A DNA stretch of 64,000 nucleotides from Ferrovum sp. JA12 (GCF_001431705.1 NZ_LJWX01000002.1:124001-188000); one strand, 5' to 3'; shown: positions 18,268 to 29,002, numbered from the stretch's first letter. Notes: generated by a model from the sequence alone, not told the origin. Numbers and translations are program-made.

Positions 18268-19431
18268 TTATGATTGCCAGACCTTCATGGCAGCCGCCAC
18301 ACCACTGCCTCTTTCCACTTTGACGCCCTCATCAATCATGGCCATTTCAGCGCCAGCGATAGCGCCTATCAACATTAATTCGTTTAAGTCACCTAAATGA
18401 CCAATACGAAACACCTTGCCCGATAGGCGAGCGAGTCCCGCGCCCAGGGAGAGTTGGTAGCGTTGATAGGCTCTAGCAATCACCTTAACAGCATCTACCC
18501 CATCGGGGACGACAATGGCTGACACGGAATTGGAATACCACTGTGGTGCCACAGCACATAAAGAGAGTTGCCAGCCTTCGGTCACGGCGGCACGCACTCC
18601 ACTGGCTAAACGCTGGTGACGGTTAAGAATATTATCTAAACCCTCTTCTTCGATAATACGCAGAGATTCTCTTAAACCATAGAGCATGGGAATAGAAGGC
18701 GTGTAGGGAAAATAACCTTTGGCATTATTATTGAGCATATCCTGGTAATCAAAATAACAGCGCGGATAACGACTCTCTTTACTGGCTTCTATGGCTTTCT
18801 CACTGACACAAGTCACCCCCATGCCAGCGGGCAACATCAATCCTTTTTGTGACCCTGACACACAAACATCTACCTCCCAGGCGTCCATCTGAAAATCTAT
18901 ACTACCTAGGCTGCTGACAGTATCCACCATCAGTAGCGCTGGATGCTTTAATTCATTTAACACTTGGCGAATGGCCTGAATATCACTCACTACGCCAGTA
19001 GCGGTTTCATTGTGGCAAACCAGTACGGCTTTAATAAGATGATTTTTATCTTGATTCAATCTGTTGCGGTATTCATCCACGGGAGCGCCTTGTCCCCACT
19101 CCACTTCGATAATATCCGTATCAAAACCTAAACGGACACACATATCAGCCCAAAGATGACTGAACTGACCAAAACGTGACACCAGTACTTTGTCTCCTGG
19201 GTTTAAAGTGTTAGTGAGCGCAGCCTCCCAACATCCCGTGCCGGAGGAGGGGAAGATAATGGGAAATGCTTTGTTAGTTTTAAAGACTTTTTTGAGGCCG
19301 TTTAAAACTTCTAAAGTGAGTTGTGGGAAGTTGGGCGAGCGATGATCTTCCATGGGTACTGCCATGGCCCTTGTCACCCGCGTAGGAACATTGCTGGGTC
19401 CTGGAACAAACAAAAAGTGCTGACCTGCCAT
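18268..19431 (-). CDS. sgaA: Serine-glyoxylate aminotransferase
   Basis: A 387-residue class V PLP-dependent aminotransferase converting serine and glyoxylate to hydroxypyruvate and glycine. The PLP lysine is in SGSQKGLMLPAG; N-terminal FVPGPSNVPTRV and MEDHRSP are typical of SgaA. Excellent ribosome site (GGAGGAG) before the ATG. It sits between glyA and hprA on the same strand, giving a glycine-to-glycerate pathway that serves either photorespiratory-type C2 salvage or the methylotrophic serine cycle. Confidence 0.94.
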   Translation of the reverse strand: MAGQHFLFVPGPSNVPTRVTRAMAVPMEDHRSPNFPQLTLEVLNGLKKVFKTNKAFPIIFPSSGTGCWEAALTNTLNPGDKVLVSRFGQFSHLWADMCVRLGFDTDIIEVEWGQGAPVDEYRNRLNQDKNHLIKAVLVCHNETATGVVSDIQAIRQVLNELKHPALLMVDTVSSLGSIDFQMDAWEVDVCVSGSQKGLMLPAGMGVTCVSEKAIEASKESRYPRCYFDYQDMLNNNAKGYFPYTPSIPMLYGLRESLRIIEEEGLDNILNRHQRLASGVRAAVTEGWQLSLCAVAPQWYSNSVSAIVVPDGVDAVKVIARAYQRYQLSLGAGLARLSGKVFRIGHLGDLNELMLIGAIAGAEMAMIDEGVKVERGSGVAAAMKVWQS

Positions 19432-19502
19432 AATAATCTCCTCCTACTTTATTCTAGGAATTAGTTGTTTTTTATTATTGTTTTAAACTATCGTGATGTC
19501 GG

Positions 19503-20750
19503 TTAACGATAGACCGGTAAGCGGCGACATAACTGACTGACTTGACTAATCACTTGCTCTATCACTGCCTGATCCTCAGGAGCTTCCAGCACATCAGACA
19601 CCCAATTGGCTACCTGTTTAATTTCCTCGATTCCAAACCCGCGGGTGGTGGCAGCTGGAGTGCCTATCCGAATGCCAGAGGTAACGAAGGGTTTTTCAGG
19701 ATCATTGGGAATGGCGTTTTTATTCACGGTGATATGCGCTTTCCCCAGGGCCGCTTCAGCGAGTTTGCCCGTGATAGCTTTAGCTCTTAAGTCCATCAAG
19801 AAAACATGGCTTTGTGTTCCGCCAGATATTATTCTTAGTCCTCTTTCAATGAATGTCTCTGCCATGGCTTTTGCATTGGCTTTAACTTGTTGTTGATAAG
19901 TCTTAAACTCAGGGCGTTGAGCTTCTAAAAATGCGGTGGCTTTAGCCGCAATCACATGCATTAAGGGCCCGCCCTGAATACCAGGAAAAATCATTGAATT
20001 GAGCGTTTTTTCAAATTCATTGGAAGATAAAATAATACCGCCTCGAGGTCCTCTAAGAGTTTTATGTGTGGTGGACGTCACAAAATGAGCAATACCCACT
20101 GGGCTGGGATACTCACCAGCTGCCACAAGTCCCGCATAGTGAGCCATGTCCACGAGTAGATAGGCCCCGACGCTGTCAGCAATATCTCTAAAGCGTTGCC
20201 AGTTGATTTCCATGGAGTAAGCAGAGGCCCCAGCCACGATCATTTTGGGTTTGTGTTGTTCGGCAAGTTTAGCGACCTCATCATAATCAATTAACTCAGT
20301 TTCAGGATGTAAACCATAGCTCACTGATTTGTAAATTTTGCCACTAAAGTTAACGCTGGCACCATGGGTTAAATGACCACCATGGGCGAGAGACATTCCA
20401 AGAATGGTGTCTCCGGGTTGGAGTACTGCCATGTAAACCGCAGCGTTGGCTTGTGACCCTGAATGCGGTTGAACGTTTGCGTATTCAGCACCAAAGAGTT
20501 TCTTAACCCGCTCAATAGCTAGTGTTTCGGCAATATCCACAAATTCGCAGCCGCCATAGTAACGTTTACCTGGATAACCTTCTGCATATTTATTCGTTAA
20601 AACGGATCCCTGTGCTTGAAGTATGGCAGGACTGGCATAGTTCTCAGAGGCGATTAACTCAATATGATCCTCTTGACGGCGATACTCTTTCTGCATAGCG
20701 CTCCATAATTCAGCGTCTGTATCAGCGAGTAATTTTCTTGTATCAAACAC
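19503..20750 (-). CDS. glyA: Serine hydroxymethyltransferase
   Basis: A PLP enzyme interconverting glycine plus 5,10-methylene-THF and serine plus THF. The PLP lysine is in [26 protein letters not shown] and [13 protein letters not shown] are signature segments. I prefer the GTG at 20750, giving 415 residues (the usual length), because GAGGAG lies 9 nt upstream; the longer frame from the ATG at 20774 would translate through that ribosome site. Start of the minus-strand glyA-sgaA-hprA operon. Confidence 0.95.
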   Translation of the reverse strand: MFDTRKLLADTDAELWSAMQKEYRRQEDHIELIASENYASPAILQAQGSVLTNKYAEGYPGKRYYGGCEFVDIAETLAIERVKKLFGAEYANVQPHSGSQANAAVYMAVLQPGDTILGMSLAHGGHLTHGASVNFSGKIYKSVSYGLHPETELIDYDEVAKLAEQHKPKMIVAGASAYSMEINWQRFRDIADSVGAYLLVDMAHYAGLVAAGEYPSPVGIAHFVTSTTHKTLRGPRGGIILSSNEFEKTLNSMIFPGIQGGPLMHVIAAKATAFLEAQRPEFKTYQQQVKANAKAMAETFIERGLRIISGGTQSHVFLMDLRAKAITGKLAEAALGKAHITVNKNAIPNDPEKPFVTSGIRIGTPAATTRGFGIEEIKQVANWVSDVLEAPEDQAVIEQVISQVSQLCRRLPVYR

Positions 20751-20941
20751 GGTATTTATCTCCTCATGTTGCATTGCAATGTAAAAACGTTTAAAAACAA
20801 AAGCTTAACACTGGCCTAATTAACTCATAAACTAGAGTATAAATAAACTAAGTATCGTTTAGAATTGTTATAAGTCAAATTGTTAGCCAGATTTAACTTA
20901 AAACCCTACAATATTCCGTTACAGTAAAACAACTTATTTCA

Positions 20942-22222
20942 TTGGAACAAGCCTTGATTAATTCTAATAATGCCAGAGAATGGCTGATTCAGTTAATGCA
21001 AAAAGCGATTAATGCGGCAAATCCTAAACTCTCACTCCCCCATTATATGCCCCCAGTTCCTCGAGGAAAAACCATTGTGGTAGGTGCCGGTAAGGCAGCA
21101 GCTTCCATGGTACAGGCTTTTGAGGACAATTGGCCTCATCCCATAACAGGTTTAGTGGTGACCCGCTATGGACATAAGGTTCCTACCCGTTTTGTGGAAG
21201 TGGTGGAGGCAAGCCATCCTGTTCCAGATCAAGCGGGACTTGAGGCGGCACAACGTATTTTACAGTTAGTCCAGAATTTAACCAAAGATGACTTAGTGGT
21301 GTGTCTTATTTCAGGTGGGGGGTCTGCCTTGTTAACCGCGCCGTCCCCAGGACTCACCTTGGCCCATAAACAGGCCATTAATAGCGCTCTACTTAAAAGT
21401 GGGGCCACTATTGATGAAATGAATTGTGTGCGCAAACATATATCAGCCATTAAAGGAGGACAGTTAGCTTTGGCTTGTGCGCCAGCTAAGTTATGGACTT
21501 TGCTCATTTCAGATGTACCCGGGGATGATCCGTCGGTGATCGCCTCGGGTCCTACTGTGGCGGATCCCACCACTTTTCAGGACGCGTTAGCTATTATTGA
21601 AAAATACCGTATCTTAGAACCCCAAGCGGTTGTGGACCACTTAAAGCGGGCGGAACGTGAGACACCCAAACCGGGTGACAAGAGGTTAGAGGCGAATCAA
21701 TATCATTTGATCGCGACGCCACAAATGTCTCTTGAGGCCGCCGCTCAATTGGCTAGAGAGAACGGTATTACGCCTTTGATTCTAGGTGACTCTCTTGAGG
21801 GCGAAGCACGCGATGTGGCAATGGTACATGCCGGTATTGCCAAGCAAGTGCTGCGTCATGGACAGCCTTGTGCAAGACCTTGCTTATTACTGTCAGGGGG
21901 AGAAACTACAGTGAGTGTTCGAGGAACAGGGCGAGGGGGTCGTAATACTGAGTTTTTGTTGGCCCTTAGTGTTGCCCTTGGAGGCCTCGATCATGTTTTT
22001 GCCCTGGCTTGCGATACCGATGGCGTAGATGGCACAGAAGATAACGCTGGAGCCGTGATGACTCCAGACACTCTGACTCGTGCTCAAGCCTTGGGTATAT
22101 CGGCGAAAGCTTATCTTGCAAATAATGATGGCTATGGATTTTTTGAGCAGTTAGGAGATTTGGTGATAACAGGACCAACCCTGACTAATGTTAATGACTT
22201 TAGAGCAATTTTAATTTTATAA
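20942..22222 (+). CDS. gckA: Glycerate 2-kinase (MOFRL family)
   Basis: A 426-residue glycerate kinase of the TtuD/GckA type forming 2-phosphoglycerate from D-glycerate with ATP. It has [28 protein letters not shown] and the C-terminal MOFRL domain ([22 protein letters not shown], in two parts, then [15 protein letters not shown]). Divergent from glyA across about 190 nt, and it takes the product of HprA. The TTG start lacks a clear ribosome site, so the exact start is uncertain. Confidence 0.92.
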   Translation: MEQALINSNNAREWLIQLMQKAINAANPKLSLPHYMPPVPRGKTIVVGAGKAAASMVQAFEDNWPHPITGLVVTRYGHKVPTRFVEVVEASHPVPDQAGLEAAQRILQLVQNLTKDDLVVCLISGGGSALLTAPSPGLTLAHKQAINSALLKSGATIDEMNCVRKHISAIKGGQLALACAPAKLWTLLISDVPGDDPSVIASGPTVADPTTFQDALAIIEKYRILEPQAVVDHLKRAERETPKPGDKRLEANQYHLIATPQMSLEAAAQLARENGITPLILGDSLEGEARDVAMVHAGIAKQVLRHGQPCARPCLLLSGGETTVSVRGTGRGGRNTEFLLALSVALGGLDHVFALACDTDGVDGTEDNAGAVMTPDTLTRAQALGISAKAYLANNDGYGFFEQLGDLVITGPTLTNVNDFRAILIL

Positions 22223-22245
22223 ATTTTATACGGGGGAGTTTGAGA

Positions 22246-23922
22246 ATGCAGTCTGATATCGCCATTGCACAACAGGCCAAACTAGAAAGAATAACAACCA
22301 TCGCAAAAAATCGCTTAGGAATTGCCGATGAACATTTAGAGCCTTATGGGCACTACAAAGCTAAAATTTCTCTTGAATATTTGAAGTCTCTGGAGAACCA
22401 ACCCGATGGTCAGTTGGTGTTAGTCACCGCCATCAGTCCTACGCCAGCAGGAGAGGGGAAAACCACTACTACCGTGGGTTTAGGGGATGCCTTAAATCGG
22501 ATTGGTAAGAAAACTATGATTTGCTTACGTGAACCCTCGCTCGGCCCCGTATTTGGTGTCAAGGGAGGTGCTGCAGGGGGGGGATATGCTCAGATTGTGC
22601 CCATGGAAGATATTAACCTTCACTTTACAGGGGATTTTCATGCGATTGCCGCCGCGCATAATCTTCTTTCTGCATTAATTGATAATCATATCAATCATGG
22701 CAATGATTTGAAAATTGATCCACGTTTAATTCAGTGGAAACGGGTCGTGGACATGAATGACCGAGCCTTACGTAAAGTGATAGTGGGCCTCGGTGGAACG
22801 GCCAATGGCTTTGTGAGAGAGGATGGATACGATATAGTTGTCGCCTCAGAGGTCATGGCAATTTTATGTCTCGCGAGTTCTCTGCAGGATCTTAAAGACA
22901 GATTGGGGCGAATTATTATCGGTTATCGTCAGGGCGATCGCGCTCCCATTTATGCCAGCGACTTAAAAGCCCATGGGGCTATGGCCACTTTGTTGAAAGA
23001 TGCGATTAAGCCTAATTTAGTCCAGACTCTAGAAAATAATCCTGCCATTATTCATGGCGGGCCCTTTGCCAATATTGCCCATGGATGTAATTCGGTGATT
23101 GCCACCAAAGCGGGGCTTAAGATGGCCGATTATGTGGTCACTGAAGCGGGCTTTGGCGCAGATTTGGGTGCGGAAAAGTTCATTGATATTAAATGTCGTA
23201 TGGCAGGACTAAATCCCGCAGCGGTAGTGTTGGTAGCCACGATTCGGGCTCTCAAGTTTCATGGGGGAGTGGCTAAGGATGATTTAAACCAAGAAAATAT
23301 TGAAGCGTTGAAAAAGGGCTTAGTGAATCTTGAGCGTCATATGGATAATATCCTCACTCATTTGGGATTACCCTGTGTGGTGTCGGTCAATCATTTTACC
23401 TACGATACTGAAGCTGAAATTAGCATTCTGCGTCAACGAGTTGAAGAGTTGGGCGGGCGTTTTGTCTTGGCTAAGCATTGGGCAGAGGGAGGGGCAGGAG
23501 CTGAGGAGGTGGCGAGGGCTGTGGTTGATATGTGTGAGAGCGCTACCTCCCCTTCTACTTTTGTTTATCCCAGTGAGATGAAGCTAGAGGATAAAATTAA
23601 AGCAGTGGCCACTAAGATTTACCGCGCCGGTCAAGTGACCTTTGCAGACAGCGCTTTAAAGCAATTACGGGACTGGGATAAGCACTTTGGTTCATTCCCT
23701 GTTTGTATGGCTAAAACACAAATGTCCTTTTCTACCGATCCCTCCTTAAAGGGGGCGCCCGTTGGGCACACCGTGCATGTTAGGGAAGTGCGTATTGCTA
23801 ACGGAGCTGGCTTTGTGGTGGCTATTTGCGGTGACATGATGACCATGCCTGGTTTGCCTAAAGTACCTGCCGCAGAAAAAATTGATATAGATGCCAATGG
23901 TCAAGTGTTAGGGTTGTTCTAA
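22246..23922 (+). CDS. fhs: Formate-tetrahydrofolate ligase
   Basis: A 558-residue ATP-dependent ligase producing 10-formyl-THF from formate. P-loop [18 protein letters not shown] near residue 68 and [20 protein letters not shown] are diagnostic. ATG at 22246 chosen over the TTG at 22240 because GGGGGAG is 9 nt upstream of the ATG. It connects formate, for instance from the formamidases encoded further right, to the folate C1 pool used by GlyA (inference). Confidence 0.96.
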   Translation: MQSDIAIAQQAKLERITTIAKNRLGIADEHLEPYGHYKAKISLEYLKSLENQPDGQLVLVTAISPTPAGEGKTTTTVGLGDALNRIGKKTMICLREPSLGPVFGVKGGAAGGGYAQIVPMEDINLHFTGDFHAIAAAHNLLSALIDNHINHGNDLKIDPRLIQWKRVVDMNDRALRKVIVGLGGTANGFVREDGYDIVVASEVMAILCLASSLQDLKDRLGRIIIGYRQGDRAPIYASDLKAHGAMATLLKDAIKPNLVQTLENNPAIIHGGPFANIAHGCNSVIATKAGLKMADYVVTEAGFGADLGAEKFIDIKCRMAGLNPAAVVLVATIRALKFHGGVAKDDLNQENIEALKKGLVNLERHMDNILTHLGLPCVVSVNHFTYDTEAEISILRQRVEELGGRFVLAKHWAEGGAGAEEVARAVVDMCESATSPSTFVYPSEMKLEDKIKAVATKIYRAGQVTFADSALKQLRDWDKHFGSFPVCMAKTQMSFSTDPSLKGAPVGHTVHVREVRIANGAGFVVAICGDMMTMPGLPKVPAAEKIDIDANGQVLGLF

Positions 23923-23924
23923 GC

Positions 23925-25202
23925 GTGCCAAGAACAATAACCGATCACTTTTCTTTACCACAATGGCTTGATTACCAACATCTTCTTCATCAGCAAGTCA
24001 TTGAGCTGGGTTTGGAGCGGGTGAGGCGTGTGGCAGATAAAATGGGGCTCGTTCCCCACTGTCCTGTGTTAATGGTGGCAGGGACTAATGGCAAGGGTTC
24101 AACCTGTGCTTTTTTGAACGCCATGTTAGATCATTTAGGTTATCAAGTTGGGGTCTATACATCACCTCATTTGGTTCGCTATAACGAACGTATTATGCTT
24201 AATGGTCAAGCGGTCAGTGATCGGCTATTGTGTGAGCATTTCCAAAAAATAGAGGAAGCACGAGGAGATATAACACTGACCCCCTTTGAGTTTGGGACCC
24301 TTTGTGCTGTATCCATTTTTATCGAGCAACAAGTGGATATCATGATTCTCGAGGTGGGTTTAGGCGGGCGTTTGGATGCGGTAAACATTTTCACTCCGAC
24401 GGTTGCCATGGTGACTAGTATCGGCATTGATCATGTTGAATATTTAGGGGACAACAGAGAGGATATTGGGCGCGAAAAGGCTGGTATATTTCATGCTGCC
24501 ACCCCGGCTCTGTGTGCTGACCCTGATACGCCACAGAGCATTCTTAATTATGCAAAGCAAATCGGTGCGCCACTGAGTCTTTGGGGGCAAGATTTTTCTT
24601 TAACGGCAATGGGTGATTATTTAAGATTTACAGGTTTTGGAGTGGATTTTAGCCCCCTTCCATATCCTGCTTTAAAAGGTGATTTTCAGCGACGTAACGC
24701 TGCCCTCGCCATTGCGGCCTTACTCAAGGTGACTCCTTCCATAACCCTTACGCTTGCATCTATTCAATACGGTTTAGAGAAAGTATTCATCCCAGGACGA
24801 TATCAGTTACTGATGCGTCAGTGCCCTATTATTTTAGATGTTGCTCACAACCCAGATGGGGCCAAGGAATTAAGTCATAATCTGTTAGCGAGTCCCGTAT
24901 CAGGGCGTACTGTCATGATTTTTGGTATGTTAAAAGATAAGGACATTGCCGGGGTCATTGAGCAATTAAAGGGTGCTGTGGATGAGTGGCATGTGGCAAA
25001 TGTTCCTGACCCCAGAGGGTCTAGTGGAGCATATTTGAAACGATTGATTGCAGACCAGGGTGCTCAAGTCATGGAACATCCTTCATTACCCGGCGCTATG
25101 CAACAAGTGTTAGGCAGGGTACAAGGTAATGATCGCATTGTGGTCACCGGTTCTTTTGTTACGGTGGGAATCATAGTGGATTATTTAGATCAATTGCGAT
25201 GA
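23925..25202 (+). CDS. folC: Bifunctional dihydrofolate synthase/folylpolyglutamate synthase
   Basis: A 425-residue Mur-ligase-like enzyme adding glutamate to dihydropteroate or folates. P-loop MVAGTNGKGSTCAFL near residue 52, YTSPHLVRYNERI, EVGLGGRLDAVN and DVAHNPDGAKEL are all present. The GTG start is 2 nt after the fhs stop, so it is cotranscribed with fhs. In many betaproteobacteria folC lies next to accD; its placement here beside fhs suggests a folate C1 theme. Its last 18 nt overlap the convergent regulator gene. Confidence 0.94.
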   Translation: MPRTITDHFSLPQWLDYQHLLHQQVIELGLERVRRVADKMGLVPHCPVLMVAGTNGKGSTCAFLNAMLDHLGYQVGVYTSPHLVRYNERIMLNGQAVSDRLLCEHFQKIEEARGDITLTPFEFGTLCAVSIFIEQQVDIMILEVGLGGRLDAVNIFTPTVAMVTSIGIDHVEYLGDNREDIGREKAGIFHAATPALCADPDTPQSILNYAKQIGAPLSLWGQDFSLTAMGDYLRFTGFGVDFSPLPYPALKGDFQRRNAALAIAALLKVTPSITLTLASIQYGLEKVFIPGRYQLLMRQCPIILDVAHNPDGAKELSHNLLASPVSGRTVMIFGMLKDKDIAGVIEQLKGAVDEWHVANVPDPRGSSGAYLKRLIADQGAQVMEHPSLPGAMQQVLGRVQGNDRIVVTGSFVTVGIIVDYLDQLR

Positions 25203-25520
25203 TTTTTTTAGATATTTATCGAGTTGATTAAAGTAACTTAGCGCAAGGGAGGAGGGCTGTAAATATTTAAAACGGTTGTCTGCGCCAGGTAAAATATCGA
25301 TAAGTCCTCGTTCGCGTAATTGTTTTAATCGTGCATGCAAGGTAGCTGAGGAGGCAAGATTCTGTTGTTTGAGAATATCAGTGACTCTAATCAGTTGATT
25401 ATGTTGGCAAGCATGACCAATCATAAATAAAATTTCTTTTCCTACACTATCAATATCATGATAGGGCGCTTGTGCCTCCAGTTCTTTAGTCATGGTATAG
25501 AAATGAAACAGAGATTTCAT
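25185..25520 (-). CDS. Small winged-helix DNA-binding protein
   Basis: A 111-residue protein with a winged-helix-turn-helix arrangement over about residues 25-95: helix ILFMIGHACQ, recognition region LIRVTDILKQQNLASSATLHARLKQLRERGLI and wing DILPGADNRFKYLQPS. This resembles MarR-type or generic winged-helix regulators, but I cannot name a family. No effector domain. It overlaps the 3' end of folC by 18 nt in the convergent orientation and is divergent from the prepilin peptidase gene. Confidence 0.65.
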   Translation of the reverse strand: MKSLFHFYTMTKELEAQAPYHDIDSVGKEILFMIGHACQHNQLIRVTDILKQQNLASSATLHARLKQLRERGLIDILPGADNRFKYLQPSSLALSYFNQLDKYLKKSSQLI

Positions 25521-25626
25521 AGGTTTAGATCCTGAAATACTTTGTTACATATTACAGCAAAATAAAGCATTAAAAAACAGTTTTTTTGATTAAAAAAATA
25601 TTGTTAGATGCCTTATCCTAATCACT

Positions 25627-26055
25627 ATGAGTCATTTCTTACCATTACTAATCCTTTTACTTCTGGCCTCTATCTCAGATATCACAACACGTACTATCCC
25701 TAATACATTAATCGTCCTGGGAATGATTCTCGCTGTGTTTAACATCCTTTGGGGTGGAACGATGAGTATGCTGGATATGCTCAAAATACTGGTTGTAGTG
25801 GGGTGGGTGGGCTTTCTATTATTTAAAATAGGATGGTTGGGTGCAGGAGACATTAAACTCATTATGATGATCGAGATGTTCTTACCTCTCAACGACTTTC
25901 TGTTAGCAATGCTCTATACCATGGTGTTAGGTGGGGTGGTCAGTCTTGGGTATAAGTATTTAAAGTCTGACCATGGAGTTCCCTATGCGCTGGCTATTAC
26001 TCTAGGAGTTTTGTGTCAAAGACTGTTGATGGATCAAGGAGTTTTTCCAGGATAG
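25627..26055 (+). CDS. A24-family prepilin peptidase, short (CpaA/TadV-like)
   Basis: A 142-residue polytopic membrane protein with the two catalytic aspartates of type IV prepilin peptidases: the first in LASISDITTRTIPN, the second in the GxGD-type motif LGAGDIKL. It lacks the N-terminal methylase domain of PilD, as in Tad/Flp systems. No pilus genes are in this window. The 3' 59 nt overlap the convergent hydrolase gene. Confidence 0.82.
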   Translation: MSHFLPLLILLLLASISDITTRTIPNTLIVLGMILAVFNILWGGTMSMLDMLKILVVVGWVGFLLFKIGWLGAGDIKLIMMIEMFLPLNDFLLAMLYTMVLGGVVSLGYKYLKSDHGVPYALAITLGVLCQRLLMDQGVFPG

Positions 26056-26806
26056 TGAAATGGTTGGAGTGTTGCATGACGGTTAAAGAGTCATTAAGTT
26101 GACTGGCTAACACAAAAGATTGAGTCTGCCTAATTAACTCAGGCAACTCCTCATCACCCACCCAAAGCTTGGTGGGGCATGGAGATGAGTGTTTGCTGTA
26201 CAGTGGAGAGAGTAAAGATAACTCTGTCAGATCCACTTGTAGCGATGGAAAATAACGAGTTTTGACGAGGGGGGCTAAGTCATAGATACCACTGATTAAT
26301 AGACGCTGGGTTAACCATGGGTAATCATCACTCATTAAGGCTAAGTGGGCCCCCGCAGACCAGCCGCAGAGTATTTGCTGAGTAAACTGGTTATCAAAGT
26401 ATTGTTGCAAACTTAATAAACCTTGATTAATGCTGGAAATTATTGCCCGCAATGGTAACTCAGGTGCTAAGGGGTAGCCAATATGAGCCACAGCCACTCC
26501 TTTTGCAACATAGGGCTCGCTTAAAAAGTAAAAATCTTCCTTGGCACGGGACTGCCAATAACCACCATGAATAAACATGAATAATGTTTGCGTTAACCGA
26601 TGGGGGAGAAAGACTTGTATCGCTTGACGAGTATGAGTGCCATATTGAATAGTCTCTTGTAAGGGCCAGTTTCTAACCCATTGATCACTTCTCTCGCGCC
26701 ATCCGCTGGTTATCTCAAGAACATTGTTCACGGCCTTACTGTTATCATAGGACAATTGTGCTTCTTCTTCACTCCAGTTTTGCCAGTTAGGAGGCGATGG
26801 GATCAT
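25997..26806 (-). CDS. Alpha/beta hydrolase, kynurenine-formamidase-like
   Basis: A 269-residue alpha/beta hydrolase. The oxyanion-hole motif FIHGGYWQ (HGGxW, as in arylformamidases) and the nucleophile elbow CGWSAGAHLA are present, with a histidine near the C-terminus (QHSNHF) completing a catalytic triad. No signal peptide. The family includes kynurenine formamidase (KynB/AFMID type) and general carboxylesterases; no tryptophan genes are nearby, so the substrate is open. Confidence 0.78.
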   Translation of the reverse strand: MIPSPPNWQNWSEEEAQLSYDNSKAVNNVLEITSGWRERSDQWVRNWPLQETIQYGTHTRQAIQVFLPHRLTQTLFMFIHGGYWQSRAKEDFYFLSEPYVAKGVAVAHIGYPLAPELPLRAIISSINQGLLSLQQYFDNQFTQQILCGWSAGAHLALMSDDYPWLTQRLLISGIYDLAPLVKTRYFPSLQVDLTELSLLSPLYSKHSSPCPTKLWVGDEELPELIRQTQSFVLASQLNDSLTVMQHSNHFTILEKLLDPSTVFDTKLLE

Positions 26807-26864
26807 GGCTATTCCTTGTCTAAAAGTGATAAGCTGTTAACATTTTATTGGTTAGAGGTTTTAT

Positions 26865-27656
26865 ATGTACAAATACCACAAAAAAAATCTTTTTCAACAT
26901 TTTTTTATTATGGGTTTAGTGAGTATCATTAGCGCTTGTGCCTTAACAAATACGCCAACAGTGAAAGCTCCTCCAGTAGATTTGAAAGAATTAGATCCCT
27001 TTTATCTATCATTCTTAAAAGAGCAATGTCGCGGTTATTCTCTCAAAGAAGGGACGCCCGAATTTGATCAATGTTTAATGAAATTGGCTAACGAAAACCG
27101 TGATGTCAATATGTATAAATATTCCAATCAATACCGGAAAAAAGTCGCTAAGGCTTTAAATAATATTTCAGCTCAAGACGCAAGCCAAGCTACCCCGCTC
27201 CACTCCTCAGGGGCCGTCATCCCTCAAAATCTATCCTCCCAGAGAGCTGCCACAGTTCCCCTTGGCCCAGTAACCAGCTCGTTAATGGATGCCGTGAAAG
27301 ATTGTGACCAACTCAAAGCAACCCCCTCTGTGAGCAGTGAGGTGATTGGTAAGTTATTAGTGGCTAATGAACAAAGTGACAATAAGCTGGACTTGTTGGC
27401 TAATCACAATAAGATTACGGCAGATCAAAAACCATTGATTAAAGCTTTTGCTAAAGCTCATTATGCCTGTTTTAAGGAGCTTGATAAACAAATTGGTAGC
27501 GTGTCTCAGGCCGATGCAGTGAGTAATTACATGAATACTACTGATGAGATATTGGCTCAGTTTTACTCTGGAGACACAACGATTGCGCAAACCAATAGCG
27601 CTTTTCTCAAGGCTAAAGCACTCAGAGACAATGCCTTATCCCGCATAACAAAGTGA
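26865..27656 (+). CDS. Putative lipoprotein of unknown function
   Basis: A 263-residue exported protein. Signal peptide with lipobox SIISAC (acylated Cys25) followed by ALTNTPTVKAPP. The mature part is mostly helical and Lys/Ala/Gln-rich; a Pro/Ser-rich linker lies around residues 105-140 and the C-terminal 110 residues (VKDCDQLKATPSV onward) look like a separate helical domain with two cysteines. I recognise no family. GAGG lies 7 nt before the ATG. Confidence 0.7.
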   Translation: MYKYHKKNLFQHFFIMGLVSIISACALTNTPTVKAPPVDLKELDPFYLSFLKEQCRGYSLKEGTPEFDQCLMKLANENRDVNMYKYSNQYRKKVAKALNNISAQDASQATPLHSSGAVIPQNLSSQRAATVPLGPVTSSLMDAVKDCDQLKATPSVSSEVIGKLLVANEQSDNKLDLLANHNKITADQKPLIKAFAKAHYACFKELDKQIGSVSQADAVSNYMNTTDEILAQFYSGDTTIAQTNSAFLKAKALRDNALSRITK

Positions 27657-27724
27657 GTGTTATCTAAGAGTCGACTCGTACCCATCGGCGCCATCAAACT
27701 AAATCTTTTTTATGGTACTGATGG

Positions 27725-29002
27725 TTAGAGTCGAATATCCACAATATGCCTAGGTAGCACATGTTTTAAATCATAAATAATGTGAGGGTCCTTTACCCAT
27801 CCCAGCATTTCCTGTGTATCGAGTTGTTTAAATTGATCATGGCCCACGGCGATGATAAGACCGTCATAATCACCCGACTGGGGATGGTTTATTAAGGAAT
27901 ATCCATACTCTTTACCCACTTCCTCATTATTTGCCCAGGGATCTAAAATATCCACATAACAGTCAAAAGAACGTAAAACTTCCACTAATTTAGCTACTTG
28001 TGTATTACGAATATCCGTACAATTTTCTTTGAAAGTGAAACCAAGAATTAATATTTTAGACTGAGCAATAGAAATTTTTTTTTGCACCATTGCTCTGATC
28101 ATTTGATTGGCGATATGGCGTGACATGTTTTCATTTATTCGTCTGGCACTATTTACTAATTCCGGATAATGGCCAACAGTTTGCGATTTAAAAGATAAAT
28201 AGTAGGGATCAACTCCGATACAATGCCCGCCCACAAGACCGGGTCGATAAGGATGAAAGTTCCATTTGCTTTCCGCGGCTTGAAGAACAGATTCGGTATC
28301 AATACCAAGTTCATTAAAAAACACGGTAATTTCGTTGATAAAGGCGATATTGATATCGCGCTGTGTATTTTCAATGATTTTAGCAGCCTCAGCGATTTTA
28401 ATGCTGTCAGCAAGATAAGTGCCTGCGATGATGATTTCTTGATAGAGGGAGTCGATTAACTTACCAATCAGAGGAGTTGAGCCGGAAGTAATCTTCTTTA
28501 TATTTTCTATTTTACGATTTTTATCACCAGGATTAATTCTCTCTGGACTATACCCACAAAAAAAATCATGGTTAAACTGAAGACCTGAGGTGTCCTCTAA
28601 AATTGGCACACATTCTTCCTCCGTTGCGCCAGGGTAGACCGTAGATTCATAGATAACGATATCGTTTTTTTTTAGATATTGCCCCACTAATTTAGAAGCT
28701 TTAATCAGCGGACTTAAATCGGGCTGATTATTTTTTTTAATGGGTGTGGGTACTGTAATAATGTAGCAATTCGCGTCTTTTAGCTGTCCACTGTCATGGG
28801 TGAACGAGAGATAGCGTGCTTGTTTAAATTCTTCTTCATGCACTTCATGCTGAATATCCACGGCTTTTCTTAATTGAGATATTCGTTCCTCTTTAATATC
28901 AAAACCCAATACTGTTCTTTTTTTACCAAAGGCGATAGCTAGAGGCAAACCTACGTAACCTAGGCCAATGATGGCAACTTTAATATCTTCCAATTGATGC
29001 AT
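27725..29002 (-). CDS. UDP-N-acetylhexosamine 6-dehydrogenase (TviB/WbpA/WbpO-like)
   Basis: A 425-residue NAD-dependent nucleotide-sugar dehydrogenase. N-terminal Rossmann motif VAIIGLGYVGLPLA; catalytic cysteine in VGGHCIGVDPYYLS; C-terminal domain LILGFTFKENCTDIRNT. Family members oxidise UDP-GlcNAc or UDP-GalNAc to the uronic acid for capsule or O-antigen. The divergent neighbours neuB and neuC support a surface-polysaccharide role. Exact hexosamine substrate cannot be read from the sequence. Confidence 0.87.
   Translation of the reverse strand: MHQLEDIKVAIIGLGYVGLPLAIAFGKKRTVLGFDIKEERISQLRKAVDIQHEVHEEEFKQARYLSFTHDSGQLKDANCYIITVPTPIKKNNQPDLSPLIKASKLVGQYLKKNDIVIYESTVYPGATEEECVPILEDTSGLQFNHDFFCGYSPERINPGDKNRKIENIKKITSGSTPLIGKLIDSLYQEIIIAGTYLADSIKIAEAAKIIENTQRDINIAFINEITVFFNELGIDTESVLQAAESKWNFHPYRPGLVGGHCIGVDPYYLSFKSQTVGHYPELVNSARRINENMSRHIANQMIRAMVQKKISIAQSKILILGFTFKENCTDIRNTQVAKLVEVLRSFDCYVDILDPWANNEEVGKEYGYSLINHPQSGDYDGLIIAVGHDQFKQLDTQEMLGWVKDPHIIYDLKHVLPRHIVDIRL

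Noticed and set aside
20775..20941. glyA-gckA intergenic region considered for a glycine riboswitch
   Set aside because: AT-rich with no paired aptamer-like conserved core that I can recognise.
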